A DNA stretch of 64,000 nt from Sterolibacterium sp. GTDB lineage: Bacteria > Pseudomonadota > Gammaproteobacteria > Burkholderiales > Rhodocyclaceae. The notes under the pieces are model-generated. The model did not search any database. It saw only the letters and a list, made by a program, of their open reading frames with translations, and had not been told where the DNA came from. The DNA lies in contig JAGOVA010000002.1 of NCBI GenBank assembly GCA_018061005.1, positions 62,001-126,000 on the forward strand, in the 5' to 3' direction. The translations under genes were made by a program, and so were the position numbers. This document shows, one piece after another, positions 1-8,913 of this stretch (position 1 is its first letter; each line of letters begins with the position of its first letter).

Positions 1-730
1 TGGCCCGCCGTGTGCGGCGCAGAATTTCCGGTTCGCTGTCGAGCGCCTTGAGTGCCGAGGCGGCCTGCGCTTCGGCGATGACGCGCAGTTCCGGATTACC
101 CATGGCGATCGGCAAATCGAGCACGGCGGCGGGAAACACCAGCTTGGTGACGGGCTGGCCGAAGCGCGGCGCGATGCCGAAGATGCGTTCGTATTCGGCC
201 AGGTCGCGCGGCGGCGCGAAGCGGAAATGCGCTTGCCAGGTCAGATCGTCGCGACCACTCAGCCAGTGCCCCAGCGTCACGGTGGCCGCCGCCCAGAGCT
301 GTTCGAGTGCCGTCGGCGGCGGTCCGGCCTCGGGCCACTGGAAGATGTCCTCGACCCATGCGCCGCGCCGTACCAGCTGCGAATTGCCGACATCGCCCAT
401 GAGCCGGTTGTAGCGAACCACCTGGCGGCCGGCCTCGCCCAGCGTGGTGCAATTGATCAGCACATGGCCGGCCAGTCCAAGATGGCGCAACTGAAAGGCC
501 GCGCCGATCTTCAGCGGCAGCGCGGGATCGTCGGCCTGCTCGCCGAGCGCGGCGATCATCGCCAGCCACTCGGCGCGCGACGTCGGCGCATGCGCGTCGC
601 TGGCTGCGCTGGCGGTGATGGCCTCGATTTTCGCGGCCTGCCCGGCGCTCAGCGAGGCACCCTGCCCCTGCCCGCGCAGATAGTCGGACAGCAGGCGGGC
701 ATAGCCGACGGCAACGGAAGCGCCGGTCAT
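1..730 (-). CDS. AraC-family transcriptional regulator, C-terminus outside window
   Basis: The visible 243 residues start MTGASVAVGYARLLSDYLRG and include HLGLAGHVLINCTTLGEAGR, which is typical of the N-terminal Arabinose_bd ligand-binding domain of OruR/AraC-like activators. The ATG is at 730. The helix-turn-helix half should follow beyond position 1 and cannot be seen. The gene is divergent from the SDR operon that begins at 1032, so it is a natural candidate for that operon's ligand-dependent activator; this is inferred from position. The inducer is unknown. The frame is open through to the window edge without stops. Confidence 0.85.
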   Translation of the reverse strand, partial: MTGASVAVGYARLLSDYLRGQGQGASLSAGQAAKIEAITASAASDAHAPTSRAEWLAMIAALGEQADDPALPLKIGAAFQLRHLGLAGHVLINCTTLGEAGRQVVRYNRLMGDVGNSQLVRRGAWVEDIFQWPEAGPPPTALEQLWAAATVTLGHWLSGRDDLTWQAHFRFAPPRDLAEYERIFGIAPRFGQPVTKLVFPAAVLDLPIAMGNPELRVIAEAQAASALKALDSEPEILRRTRRA

Positions 731-1031
731 TGCACGCCACCCGCCACCATCCGATACTGGCGGAATTTCACAATCGAATGTCGGATTCCCCCAAGCGCGG
801 GGAAGGTGATGGGCATGAGAATGTAATCCTTGTAATGGGTACAACGAAGGGGTATCGAGCCAGGGGCATTGCCATGTCCCTCCCGTTTGCCCTGAGCCTG
901 TCGAAGGGTGAATGGCGCTCGCGGCGCGCTCGTTCATGGTTCGACAAGCTCACCGCGAACGGAATGCCCATTATCGTTGATAGTCCTTTTTTCCCTGCAA
1001 GGCATTTGAAGCGGATGGAGCGCGTGACACG
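731..1031. other. Divergent intergenic region, AraC regulator / SDR operon
   Basis: This 301-bp stretch carries no convincing gene. It must hold the promoters of the AraC gene and the SDR operon. Its right half is occupied by the imperfect inverted repeat at 881-966. I could not pick a clear -35/-10 pair. Confidence 0.6.
881..966. repeat. Dispersed REP-like imperfect inverted repeat
   Basis: The left arm (881-912, containing CCTGAGCCTGTCGAAGGG) and the right arm (932-966, containing GGTTCGACAAGCTCACCG) are imperfect reverse complements around a GC-rich centre of about 20 bp. The arm sequence resembles a palindrome found scattered between genes in many proteobacteria. Only one copy is seen here, so the claim that it is repeated in this genome rests on general knowledge. 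Confidence 0.6.
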
Positions 1032-1862
1032 ATGATCCTGTTCCCCGAATTCTATCGACGCTACGGCCCCTGGGCCATCGTCGCCGGCGCCTCGGAAGGG
1101 CTGGGGCAAGCTTATGCCCATGTGCTTGCCGAGCGCGGCTTGAACCTCGTCACCCTCGGCCGCCGCGCCGAGCCGCTGGAACGCGACGCCGAACTGCTGC
1201 GCCGGCGCCATCACGTCGAGGTGCGGCCACTGGCCGTCGACCTCGCCGCGCCCGATCTCGCCGAACGCGTTGACGCGGCGACGGCCGATCTCGACGTCGG
1301 CCTGCTGGTCTACAACGCCGCGCTGTGGGTCATCGACGAGTTCGTCGCCACGCCGCTGGCCGACCACCAGCGCATGATCGACGTGAACTGCCGCGGCGTG
1401 CTGGCGCTGACGACCACCGTCGCACCGCGTCTCAAGCAGCGCGGGCGCGGCGGCATCGTGCTGATGTCGAGCATGGCCGGCTTTCAGGGCTCGGCGCTGC
1501 TGGCGACCTACGCGGCGACCAAGGCCTTCGACACCGTGCTTGCCGAAGGGCTGTGGTACGAACTCGCGCCGCACGGTGTCGACGTGCTCGCCTGCGTTGC
1601 CGGCGCGATGGCGACGCCCGGCTTCTACCAGGTGACGCCGCCCGAGAAACAGGCGCAGGCGATGCCGATGCGCCCCGAAGCCGTGGCGCGCGGCGCGCTC
1701 GACGAACTGGAACGCCGCCGCAAGCCGACGCATCTCGCCGGCTGGGCGCCGCGCCTCGGCCACGCGCTCGGCTCAATGATGACGCGGCGCCGCCGCGCCG
1801 TCTTCTTCAGCGACATGAACCGCAAGATCTATGGCGCCCGCCAGGTAAGGAGCAAGACATGA
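1032..1862 (+). CDS. SDR-family NAD(P)-dependent oxidoreductase, copy 1
   Basis: A 276-residue classical short-chain dehydrogenase. The cofactor loop GASEGLG lies at residues 19-25, VYNAA replaces the usual NNAG element, and the catalytic residues are S147, Y160 and K164 (YAATK). The C-terminus is basic and contains MTRRRRAVFF. Its stop overlaps the ATG of the next gene (ATGA at 1859-1862), so the two are translationally coupled. It is a close paralogue of that gene, sharing the RRYGPWA opening and most core motifs. The substrate cannot be read from sequence; the neighbours suggest a steroid-like, aromatic or other hydrophobic ketone/alcohol. High GC matches the rest of this operon. Confidence 0.9.
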   Translation: MILFPEFYRRYGPWAIVAGASEGLGQAYAHVLAERGLNLVTLGRRAEPLERDAELLRRRHHVEVRPLAVDLAAPDLAERVDAATADLDVGLLVYNAALWVIDEFVATPLADHQRMIDVNCRGVLALTTTVAPRLKQRGRGGIVLMSSMAGFQGSALLATYAATKAFDTVLAEGLWYELAPHGVDVLACVAGAMATPGFYQVTPPEKQAQAMPMRPEAVARGALDELERRRKPTHLAGWAPRLGHALGSMMTRRRRAVFFSDMNRKIYGARQVRSKT

Positions 1863-2659
1863 ACAACGACGATTTTCGCCGCCGCTACGGCCCGTGGGCG
1901 GTGATCGCCGGCGCGTCGGAAGGCATCGGCCAGGCCTATGCCGACCAGCTGGCGGCCAAGGGCGTCAACCTGATCACCCTGGCGCGCCGCGCCGAGCTGC
2001 TCGAAGCCGATGCGCAGAAGCTGCGCGCGCAATACGGTGTTGAGGTGCGTCCGGTGTCGCTCGATCTGGCCGTGCCGGATCTCGCGCAACGCTTCGCCGC
2101 GGCCATCGAGGGTTTCGACGTTGGCCTGCTGGTCTACAACGCCTGCTACTCGCACATCGGCAAGTTCCTCGACGTGCCGCTCGCCGATCACCAGCGCACG
2201 CTCGACGTGAATTGCCGCGGCCCGGTCACGCTGGTCGAGCACATCGCGCCGCGTCTGATCGCGCGCGGGCGCGGCGGCATCCTGCTGATGTCGAGCATGT
2301 CCGGCTTCCAGGGCTCGGCGATGGTGGCGAGCTACGCGGCGACCAAGGCCTTCAACACCATCCTCGCCGAAAGCCTGTGGGTCGAGCTGCGCCCGCTGGG
2401 CGTCGACGTGCTGGCCTGCGTCGCCGGCGCGACCTCGACGCCGGGCTTCGAGAACAGCACGCCGGACGCCAAGAAGGGCAAGGCGATGCCGATGACCGCC
2501 GCCGACGTGGCGCGCGAAGGGCTCGCCGCGCTGCCGCATGGCCCGGTGCACATCGCTGGCCGCATCAACCGTCTGGTGAATGCCGTCTCGCGTCTGATGA
2601 CGCGGCGCAGCCGCACGAGCTTCTTCAGCGGCGCGACGCAGGATATCTACTCGACATGA
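1859..2659 (+). CDS. SDR-family NAD(P)-dependent oxidoreductase, copy 2
   Basis: A 266-residue paralogue of the preceding SDR. The Rossmann loop GASEGIG is at residues 18-24 and the catalytic S146, Y159 and K163 are all present. The ATG at 1859 overlaps the upstream stop, and its own stop overlaps the next start at 2656 (ATGA again), which points to one tightly coupled operon. Both copies keep the catalytic residues, so they may act on different substrates or form a heteromer; that is inference. The start is fixed by the overlap and by alignment with copy 1. Confidence 0.9.
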   Translation: MNNDDFRRRYGPWAVIAGASEGIGQAYADQLAAKGVNLITLARRAELLEADAQKLRAQYGVEVRPVSLDLAVPDLAQRFAAAIEGFDVGLLVYNACYSHIGKFLDVPLADHQRTLDVNCRGPVTLVEHIAPRLIARGRGGILLMSSMSGFQGSAMVASYAATKAFNTILAESLWVELRPLGVDVLACVAGATSTPGFENSTPDAKKGKAMPMTAADVAREGLAALPHGPVHIAGRINRLVNAVSRLMTRRSRTSFFSGATQDIYST

Positions 2660-2946
2660 GCGCGAACCTGAACGCTGCGCTGCCCGTCACGACGGTCGCG
2701 CCGATCGCCGCGCCCCCGTCGTTCACCGCCGAGCGCATCAGCCGCCGCTGCCTGGTCACCGGCGGCACCGGCTATGTCGGCCGCGCCCTGGTAAAACGGC
2801 TCAGCGCCGCCGGCTGCGAAGTTCGCAGCTTCGACGCCCTGCCACACCGCCATGCCGACGCTGCCGGGGTGAGCACCATCGTCGGCGACCTGCGCGACGC
2901 GGCGCGGGCATTCGCCGAACGCAGCGGAATGAACGGAGCGACATGA
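2656..2946 (+). pseudogene. Truncated NAD-dependent epimerase/dehydratase (Rossmann start only)
   Basis: Only 96 residues are encoded, whereas extended-SDR epimerases normally have 300-350. The recognisable part is RRCLVTGGTGYVGRALVKRL with the dinucleotide-binding GGTGYVG at residues 36-42. After GDLRDAARA the sequence stops resembling the family and ends at a TGA that overlaps the next ATG (2943). An internal deletion that left the operon's start/stop overlaps in place would explain this. It cannot be a working epimerase alone, though a small nucleotide-binding peptide could still be made. Confidence 0.7.
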
Positions 2947-3686
2947 ACAAGCTGGTCTATCTGCTCTGGCCGCGCCGACGCATGGCGCCGCTGGAATGCC
3001 GCCTGACGCTGCTCGAACAGTGCGCGCCGCAGCTGCTGGCGATCGGCGCCGCCGCCTTGCAGATGAACATCGCCGACGACCGCGTCAACACGCCCTCGCC
3101 GGCGCCGCGGCTGCTCGGCCCGCGGCCGTGGGCGGCCCAGGTCAATCTGTGGCTGGAGGATGAAAGCCAGCGCGCCGCCCACGAAGACGTGCTGCGCGCC
3201 GCCGGCTTCGACATCGCCGGCTATCGCGTCGACGCGTGGCTCTACTGCGACTACGGCGAGACGCGCCACGCCGGGCCGCGCGACTGGCCCGACGGCCAAC
3301 GCAGCCCCGGCGTGCTCGCCGTGACGCTGCTCGAACGGCCGCCGCGCATCCCGCGCGACGAATGGATGCGGCGCTGGTTCGGCCGGCAATCGCCGATGAG
3401 CGAATGGATGCAGCCGCGCTGCCGCTACGTGCGCAACGTCGTCGAAGAGGCCGTCACACCCGGTGCGGTGCACATCGACGGCATCGTCGAGGAAGCCTGG
3501 CCATCACGCGAACACGTGGCAAACAAGTTGCTCTTCTACGGCGCGCGCAACCGCTGGCAACTGCTCATGCACATGGCAATCATGCTGCATTCGGTGACGC
3601 GCATGCTGAAGCTATGGCGTATCACCACGGTGATGATGAGCGAGTATTTCGTGAAAACACTGCCCACCCACAAGGAGACCCGATGA
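2943..3686 (+). CDS. Uncharacterised protein, possibly EthD-like dimeric alpha/beta barrel
   Basis: 247 residues, soluble, opening MNKLVYLLWPRRRMAPLECR. The opening and the later TLLERPPRIPRDEWMRRWF stretch have the look of EthD/dimeric alpha-beta barrel proteins, which often have a repeated two-domain layout and occur in degradation clusters. I cannot name conserved catalytic residues, so the family is tentative. The gene overlaps both neighbours at start/stop (2943-2946 and 3683-3686), which ties it to the SDR operon. Confidence 0.6.
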   Translation: MNKLVYLLWPRRRMAPLECRLTLLEQCAPQLLAIGAAALQMNIADDRVNTPSPAPRLLGPRPWAAQVNLWLEDESQRAAHEDVLRAAGFDIAGYRVDAWLYCDYGETRHAGPRDWPDGQRSPGVLAVTLLERPPRIPRDEWMRRWFGRQSPMSEWMQPRCRYVRNVVEEAVTPGAVHIDGIVEEAWPSREHVANKLLFYGARNRWQLLMHMAIMLHSVTRMLKLWRITTVMMSEYFVKTLPTHKETR

Positions 3687-4567
3687 GCACCCCCCGCAAA
3701 CCGCAAGCCCTCGCCTGGATCGGCGTCGCCTATCTCGCCTGCGTCGCCGCCGCCGGCATCTACCTCGTCAATGCGGACAACAACGTGCTGCTAAACAGCT
3801 TCATCGCCGATGTCATCGCAACGGCGGTGATCTTCGCCTTCAGCCGCACCTTCCGCAATTCGAGTTTCTACGACGCCTACTGGAGCGTGATTCCGCCGCT
3901 GTTCCTGGTGTATTGGTGGGAGACCCGCGCCATCGACGCCGGGGTGCCGCTGCTGCGCTATCTGCTGGTCTCGGCAGTGGTCTGGTACTGGGCGATCCGC
4001 CTGACCTGGAACTGGGGCAAGCACTGGGAAGGGCTGGGGCACGAGGACTGGCGCTATCCGCTGGTGCGGCAGAAGTTCCCGCGGCTGGAGATGTTCACCG
4101 ACTTCTTCGGCATCCACCTGTTCCCGACGCTGCAGGTCTTCCTCGGCATGCTGCCGATGTACGCGGCGGTCGCCCTGGGCAACGCACCGGTGGGCTGGCT
4201 CGACGCGCTCGCCTGCGTGATCGGCCTCGGCGCGGTGACCATCCAGCTGTTCGCCGACCGCCAGCTGCATCGCTTCATCGAAACACGCAAGCCCGGCGAG
4301 ATCATCAGCAGCGGCCTGTGGGGCTGGTCGCGCCACCCGAACTATTTCGGCGAGGTGTCGTTCTGGTTCAGCCTCGCGCTGTTCGGCTACGCGGCCTACC
4401 CCGAAGGCCGCCACTGGCTGTTCATCGGCGCTGGCTCGATGCTGACGATGTTCGTGCTGGTCAGCATTCCGCTGATGGAAAAACGCAGCCTGGAACGCCG
4501 CCCGCAGTACCGCGAAATCACGCAGCGCATCCCCATGCTGCTGCCGCTGCCACCGCACCGGCGCTGA
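3683..4567 (+). CDS. DUF1295 / steroid 5-alpha-reductase-like membrane protein
   Basis: A 294-residue polytopic membrane protein with about seven hydrophobic segments. The C-terminal motif GLWGWSRHPNYFGEVSFWF and the following region ending EKRSLERRPQY are diagnostic for the DUF1295 family, related to steroid 5-alpha reductases and isoprenylcysteine methyltransferases. It would act in the inner membrane, perhaps reducing a double bond of a lipid-like substrate with NADPH. It is the last gene of the SDR operon. Together the set (two SDRs, an epimerase-like Rossmann protein and this reductase) suggests modification of a hydrophobic ring or chain compound; the substrate is inferred only loosely. 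Confidence 0.85.
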   Translation: MSTPRKPQALAWIGVAYLACVAAAGIYLVNADNNVLLNSFIADVIATAVIFAFSRTFRNSSFYDAYWSVIPPLFLVYWWETRAIDAGVPLLRYLLVSAVVWYWAIRLTWNWGKHWEGLGHEDWRYPLVRQKFPRLEMFTDFFGIHLFPTLQVFLGMLPMYAAVALGNAPVGWLDALACVIGLGAVTIQLFADRQLHRFIETRKPGEIISSGLWGWSRHPNYFGEVSFWFSLALFGYAAYPEGRHWLFIGAGSMLTMFVLVSIPLMEKRSLERRPQYREITQRIPMLLPLPPHRR

Positions 4568-4728
4568 GAGCCGGTCGCGCCGGGAACGAGCATTTATGCG
4601 GATCTTCGAAGGATGCTGTGATGCGGTGAAATACGCCGATCGAACGCTTTCTGGCTGAGACGCACATAACTGCATGCCACTGGCGTGGTGTGGCAAAATG
4701 CACAGCTCAAACCATCCATGGGGGCATC

Positions 4729-5559
4729 ATGAAACGGGTCGTATTCAACCAAAAAGGCGGCGTCGGCAAGAGCACCATTACCTGCAACCTGGCTGCCATC
4801 AGCGCAGCGCGGGGCGAAAAAACGCTGGTGATCGATCTCGACCCGCAGGCCAACTCGACTCACTACCTGCTCGGTGCGGCCGCCGATCAACTCGAAATCA
4901 GCGCCACCGAGTTCTTCGACCAGATGCTGAGCCTCAAGCTGCGCCCGCGCACCACCGAGGAGTTCATCCTCGAAACCCCGTTTGAGAACCTGCATGTGCT
5001 GCCCGCGCACCCCTCGCTTGAAGAACTGCAGGCCAAACTCGAATCCCGCTACAAGATCTACAAGCTGCGCGAAGCACTCGACGCGCTCGACGCAACGAAT
5101 GGTTACGATCAGATCTGGATCGACACGCCGCCCGCGCTGCACTTTTACACCCGCTCGGCACTGATTGCCGCCGACAGCTGCCTGATTCCCTTCGATTGCG
5201 ATGCCTTCGCCCGCCGCGCGCTCTACGCACTGCTCGACAACGTCACCGAAATCCGCGCCGACCACAACGACCGCTTACAGGTCGAAGGCATCATCATCAA
5301 CCAGTTTCAGTCCCGCGCCAGCCTGCCGCAGCAACTGGTCGACGAACTGCGCGAAGAAGGACTGCCCGTGCTCGACACCCTGCTGTCCTCCTCGGTCAAA
5401 ATCAAGGAATCGCACCAGCAGTCCAAGCCCATGCTGCACCTCGACGCACGGCACAAGCTGGCGCAGGAGTTTGAGGCACTCTACGACGAACTGACACGTC
5501 GGGTGAACGCCAAATCCTCCGGCAAAACACCAAAAACTGCGAGCCGCCAGCGCGGCTAA
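4729..5559 (+). CDS. ParA-family ATPase
   Basis: 276 residues beginning MKRVVFNQKGGVGKSTITCN, with the deviant Walker A KGGVGKST at residues 9-16, the switch motif VIDLDPQANST and IWIDTPP for Walker B. It belongs to the Soj/ParA/MipZ group of dimerising ATPases that position DNA or protein cargo. There is no ParB-like neighbour, so the cargo is unknown and it may be an orphan positioning ATPase. The C-terminal tail is basic (KSSGKTPKTASRQRG). The ATG at 4729 begins directly at the Walker motif. Confidence 0.88.
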   Translation: MKRVVFNQKGGVGKSTITCNLAAISAARGEKTLVIDLDPQANSTHYLLGAAADQLEISATEFFDQMLSLKLRPRTTEEFILETPFENLHVLPAHPSLEELQAKLESRYKIYKLREALDALDATNGYDQIWIDTPPALHFYTRSALIAADSCLIPFDCDAFARRALYALLDNVTEIRADHNDRLQVEGIIINQFQSRASLPQQLVDELREEGLPVLDTLLSSSVKIKESHQQSKPMLHLDARHKLAQEFEALYDELTRRVNAKSSGKTPKTASRQRG

Positions 5560-5569
5560 CCCCTCTCGC

Positions 5570-6535
5570 TCAGCCCTTGAGTATCTTCCGCATCGCCCAC
5601 AGCACCACGGGCGACAGCGGCTTCATCAGCCAGCGCAGCCCCCCCAGGCGGCCACGCATCTCGGCCTGATAGTCTGCAAAACGATGGTTCTGGAAACGCA
5701 GGATTTCCTGCGACTCCGCCGTATCCATCCAGGAAGCGTAAAACCGCGCCTGACCAAACATGTCACGGGGCAGATTCACCCCCATCGCCATAAACGCCGT
5801 GCTGAGGAAGGCATGCTGGGTCACACGGCAATCGTGCCCGCCACCAAGCAGGAAAATACGCCCCACGGCGTGCGGGTTATCAATGCTGTTGGCCACTGCG
5901 GTAGCGACATCACAAGGATGCACATATTCCAGCGGGTTATCCGGCAGCACGTTGAACAACTGGCGCAGCGTCACCAGATCGGCGGCTAGCGTGCGTGAAT
6001 CAACCGAAACACCCACCCGCAGCACACACCACGGAATCGTGCTGGCCGCCAGCCGCTGCTCAATCTCAACCTTGTGACGGGTGTAATTGTCGCTGGGCGA
6101 AACCGGATCATCCACCCGCATCAGCCGCGTCATCGGCTCGGGACAACCGAACACCGTCACCGACGAGGGATATACCAGCAACGGCTTTTCGGCACACGCC
6201 TCGATGGCATCCACCAGCCGGAAAGTTGCCTCGACATTCACCGCACGCGCAAGCTCCGGCGCGGTTTCCGTAAGCGGCGGCAACAGCGCGCCCAGATGCA
6301 CGACCGCAGTCACCCCCGGCAGCAACGGCTTGAAATCCACCTTCCGCAAATCGGCCCAGATCACTTCATCATACGAAGCCGCCAACCGGGTAGCCGCCTT
6401 GCGATTCACCGGATTATCGAGATCCATGGCCACCATGCGATACCCACGCTGCTTCAGCTCAGCCAGCACCATCTGGCCCAGCCGACCAAAAGCACCAGTA
6501 ACAATGATGGATTTTCCATTAGCCCTATTAGCCAT
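5570..6535 (-). CDS. NAD-dependent epimerase/dehydratase family protein
   Basis: About 321 residues of an extended SDR. The N-terminus has IIVTGAFGRLGQMVL for dinucleotide binding, then VVHLGALLPP, and YPSSVTVFG with YTRHKVEIE, giving the S/T...Y...K catalytic set. I chose the ATG at 6535 because GAGG lies 7 nt upstream; the longer form would need TTG at 6541. The C-terminal region (RWLMKPLSPVVLWAMRKIL) is hydrophobic and basic, so membrane contact is possible. The gene is convergent with the parA gene, 10 nt away. The substrate is unknown. Confidence 0.85.
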   Translation of the reverse strand: MANRANGKSIIVTGAFGRLGQMVLAELKQRGYRMVAMDLDNPVNRKAATRLAASYDEVIWADLRKVDFKPLLPGVTAVVHLGALLPPLTETAPELARAVNVEATFRLVDAIEACAEKPLLVYPSSVTVFGCPEPMTRLMRVDDPVSPSDNYTRHKVEIEQRLAASTIPWCVLRVGVSVDSRTLAADLVTLRQLFNVLPDNPLEYVHPCDVATAVANSIDNPHAVGRIFLLGGGHDCRVTQHAFLSTAFMAMGVNLPRDMFGQARFYASWMDTAESQEILRFQNHRFADYQAEMRGRLGGLRWLMKPLSPVVLWAMRKILKG

Positions 6536-6557
6536 ACGCAAACCTCTATATCGAAAA

Positions 6558-6621
6558 TGGGGTCAGGTCTTTAATTATCATATTTTCCGGCTGAAATATG
6601 ATAATTAAAGACCTGACCCCA
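6558..6621. repeat. 28-bp perfect inverted repeat (hairpin) of RAYT/REP type
   Basis: The two arms, 6558-6585 and 6594-6621, are exact reverse complements (28 bp) separated by an 8-nt loop. The outer part reads TGGGGTCAGGTCTTTAATTA. Sequences beginning GGGGTCAGGTCTT often occur in the palindromic ends mobilised by REP-associated tyrosine transposases; no transposase is seen here. It lies between uvrD and the epimerase gene on the same strand and could act as terminator, mRNA stabiliser or non-autonomous element. Confidence 0.85.
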
Positions 6622-6628
6622 CTGGGAA

Positions 6629-8869
6629 TCAGGCGGGGGTCAGCCGCGCCACGGAAAGTGCCAGCCATTTGGGGCCGGCGTGTTTGAAATTGACTTGCAC
6701 GCGCGCATCCTGCCCTGAACCTTCGGTGTTGACGATGACGCCCTGGCCGAATTTGCTGTGCATGACGTTCTGCCCGACATGGAATCCGTTGCTCGCAGCG
6801 GCGGCAGCCAGTGGCCGCGCGCTGGCTGCCGCCAACGGCAGTGACGGGCTGCCCATCCGCGATGTCGGTTGCACGATTTTAGGGGTGAGCCACTTCAGCA
6901 GAGCCACCGGGATTTCATCGAGAAACCGTGATGCCACGTTGTAACGCGTCTGCCCGTGCAGCATGCGGGTTTGCGCGAACGACAGGTAGAGGCGCTGACG
7001 TGCCCGCGTCACGGCCACATACATGAGGCGACGTTCTTCCTCCAGTCCCTTGGCTTCGAGCGCGGCATTTTCATGCGGAAACAAGCCCTCTTCCAGCCCG
7101 CTGATGAACACCATGTTGAACTCCAGCCCTTTGGCGGCGTGCACCGTCATCAACTGCACGGCATCGTCGCTGTCGCCCGACTGATGCTCGCCCGCTTCCA
7201 GCGCGGCATGTGCCAGAAAGGCGGCCAGATCGCTGTCCGGCGGTGGTGGTGACGGTGGCGATAGTGGCTCCACGCCCTCGTCCACCGGGACATGGGCGAT
7301 CTGGAAATGGGTGGCTTCTTCGCTAACGAAACTGGCAGCCGCGTTAATCAGTTCATCGAGATTGGCGAGCCGGTCTTCACCTTCTTTATCGTTGCGATAG
7401 TGCTCGCACAGGCCGGAAAGTTCGAGTACATGATCCACCAGTTCGGGCAGGGGCAATTCTTCCGCACCTTGGCGCATCTGCGCCAGCAATGTCGTGAAGC
7501 GTTCCAGTACCGTCTGCACTTTGCCGGAAACATGAGCAACGGCCTGGAACAGGCTGCATTGCCTTGCCCGCGCCTCGTCGCCGAGCTGCTCCAGCGAGCG
7601 CGCGCCGATGCCACGCACCGGGAAATTGACGACCCGGGCAAATGCCGTGTCGTCGTCCGGATTGGCGATCAGCCGCAGATAGGCCAGCGCGTGTTTGATT
7701 TCCTGACGTTCAAAAAACCGCAGCCCGCCATATACACGATACGGCAGCCCGGCAGAAAACAGCGCGTGTTCCAGCACCCGCGACTGGGCATTGGAGCGAT
7801 ACAGCAAGGCCACTTCACGTCGCGCATGGCCGTCGCGCGCCAGTGCCTTGATTTCCTCGATAATCCAGCGCGCTTCATCAAAATCGCTGCCGGCCTCAAA
7901 CACGCGGATCGGCTCACCGCTGCCCGCTTCCGTCCATAAATTCTTGCCCAGTCGTGCGGCGTTATTCTTGATGATGGCGTTGGCCGCATCGAGAATATTG
8001 CCTTGCGAACGATAATTTTGTTCGAGACGAACCACCTTCTCGACACGGAATTCGCGCTCAAAATCGCGCATATTGCCAACTTCTGCGCCGCGAAAGGCGT
8101 AGATCGACTGATCGTCATCACCGACGGCAAACACGGCCGCCCCCGCACCGCCCTCGGCCAGCAGCTTCAGCCAGCGGTATTGCAGGCGGTTGGTGTCCTG
8201 AAACTCATCGACCAGAATGTGACGAAATCGCTGCTGGTAGTGGCGACAAATAAATTCATTGCGCTCCAGCAGCTCATAAGAGCGCAGCAACAGTTCGGCA
8301 AAATCCACCACGCCTTCGCGCTGGCACTGCTGCTCGTAAGCCGCATACAGTTCCACGCGCTTTTTGCTGAAATCGTCCCAGGCCTCCACCGCCGCTGCAC
8401 GCTCGCCCTGATCTTTGCGGGCGTTAATGAAATGCTGCAACTCGCGGGGCGGAAATTTTTCGTCGTCAACATTGAGCGACTTCAGCAAGCGTTTGATCGC
8501 TGAAAGCTGGTCGCCCTGATCAAGGATCTGGAACAGCGACGGCAAGCCCGCCTCGCGGTGATGCGCGCGCAACAAGCGGTTGCACAGGCCATGAAAAGTG
8601 CCTATCCACATGCCTCGCGCATTGATCGGCATCATTGCCGACAGGCGCGCAAGCATTTCCTTGGCCGCCTTGTTGGTAAACGTCACCGCCAGGATATTGT
8701 GCGGGCCGCAGTTTCCTTGCGACAGCAGCCAGGCGATACGGGTGGTCAGCACGCGCGTCTTGCCACTGCCCGCCCCGGCCAAAATCAGGGCGTGTTGCGG
8801 CACCAGCGTAACGGCGGCGTGTTGCTCGGGATTCAGCCCGGCCAGTAAGGGAGAGGTCATCGCAGACAT
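6629..8869 (-). CDS. uvrD: UvrD/Rep-family superfamily 1 DNA helicase
   Basis: 746 residues with all SF1A helicase motifs: Walker A AGAGSGKT (residues 31-38), VDEFQDTN (Walker B), GDDDQSIYAFRGA (III), QNYRS (IV), TVHAAKGLEF (V) and YVAVTRARQRLYLS (VI). It unwinds DNA 3'-5' using ATP in nucleotide excision and mismatch repair. The C-terminus carries the Tudor-like segment VMHSKFGQGVIVNTEG, known from UvrD/PcrA. Length is normal for the family. A second in-frame ATG at 8860 is possible; neither start has a strong ribosome-binding site. The hairpin 6558-6621 follows directly downstream. Confidence 0.95.
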   Translation of the reverse strand: MSAMTSPLLAGLNPEQHAAVTLVPQHALILAGAGSGKTRVLTTRIAWLLSQGNCGPHNILAVTFTNKAAKEMLARLSAMMPINARGMWIGTFHGLCNRLLRAHHREAGLPSLFQILDQGDQLSAIKRLLKSLNVDDEKFPPRELQHFINARKDQGERAAAVEAWDDFSKKRVELYAAYEQQCQREGVVDFAELLLRSYELLERNEFICRHYQQRFRHILVDEFQDTNRLQYRWLKLLAEGGAGAAVFAVGDDDQSIYAFRGAEVGNMRDFEREFRVEKVVRLEQNYRSQGNILDAANAIIKNNAARLGKNLWTEAGSGEPIRVFEAGSDFDEARWIIEEIKALARDGHARREVALLYRSNAQSRVLEHALFSAGLPYRVYGGLRFFERQEIKHALAYLRLIANPDDDTAFARVVNFPVRGIGARSLEQLGDEARARQCSLFQAVAHVSGKVQTVLERFTTLLAQMRQGAEELPLPELVDHVLELSGLCEHYRNDKEGEDRLANLDELINAAASFVSEEATHFQIAHVPVDEGVEPLSPPSPPPPDSDLAAFLAHAALEAGEHQSGDSDDAVQLMTVHAAKGLEFNMVFISGLEEGLFPHENAALEAKGLEEERRLMYVAVTRARQRLYLSFAQTRMLHGQTRYNVASRFLDEIPVALLKWLTPKIVQPTSRMGSPSLPLAAASARPLAAAAASNGFHVGQNVMHSKFGQGVIVNTEGSGQDARVQVNFKHAGPKWLALSVARLTPA

Positions 8870-8913
8870 AAGCGGCGAATTATACGCATCGCCTGCGCTA
8901 TCATTCCCGGCTT

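Noticed and set aside
768..1763. 331-codon open frame on the minus strand
   Set aside because: It is antisense to the SDR gene, which has all family motifs; high GC keeps opposite frames open.
5570..6541. Longer start of the epimerase at 6541
   Set aside because: It would need TTG; the ATG at 6535 has better spacing from GAGG.
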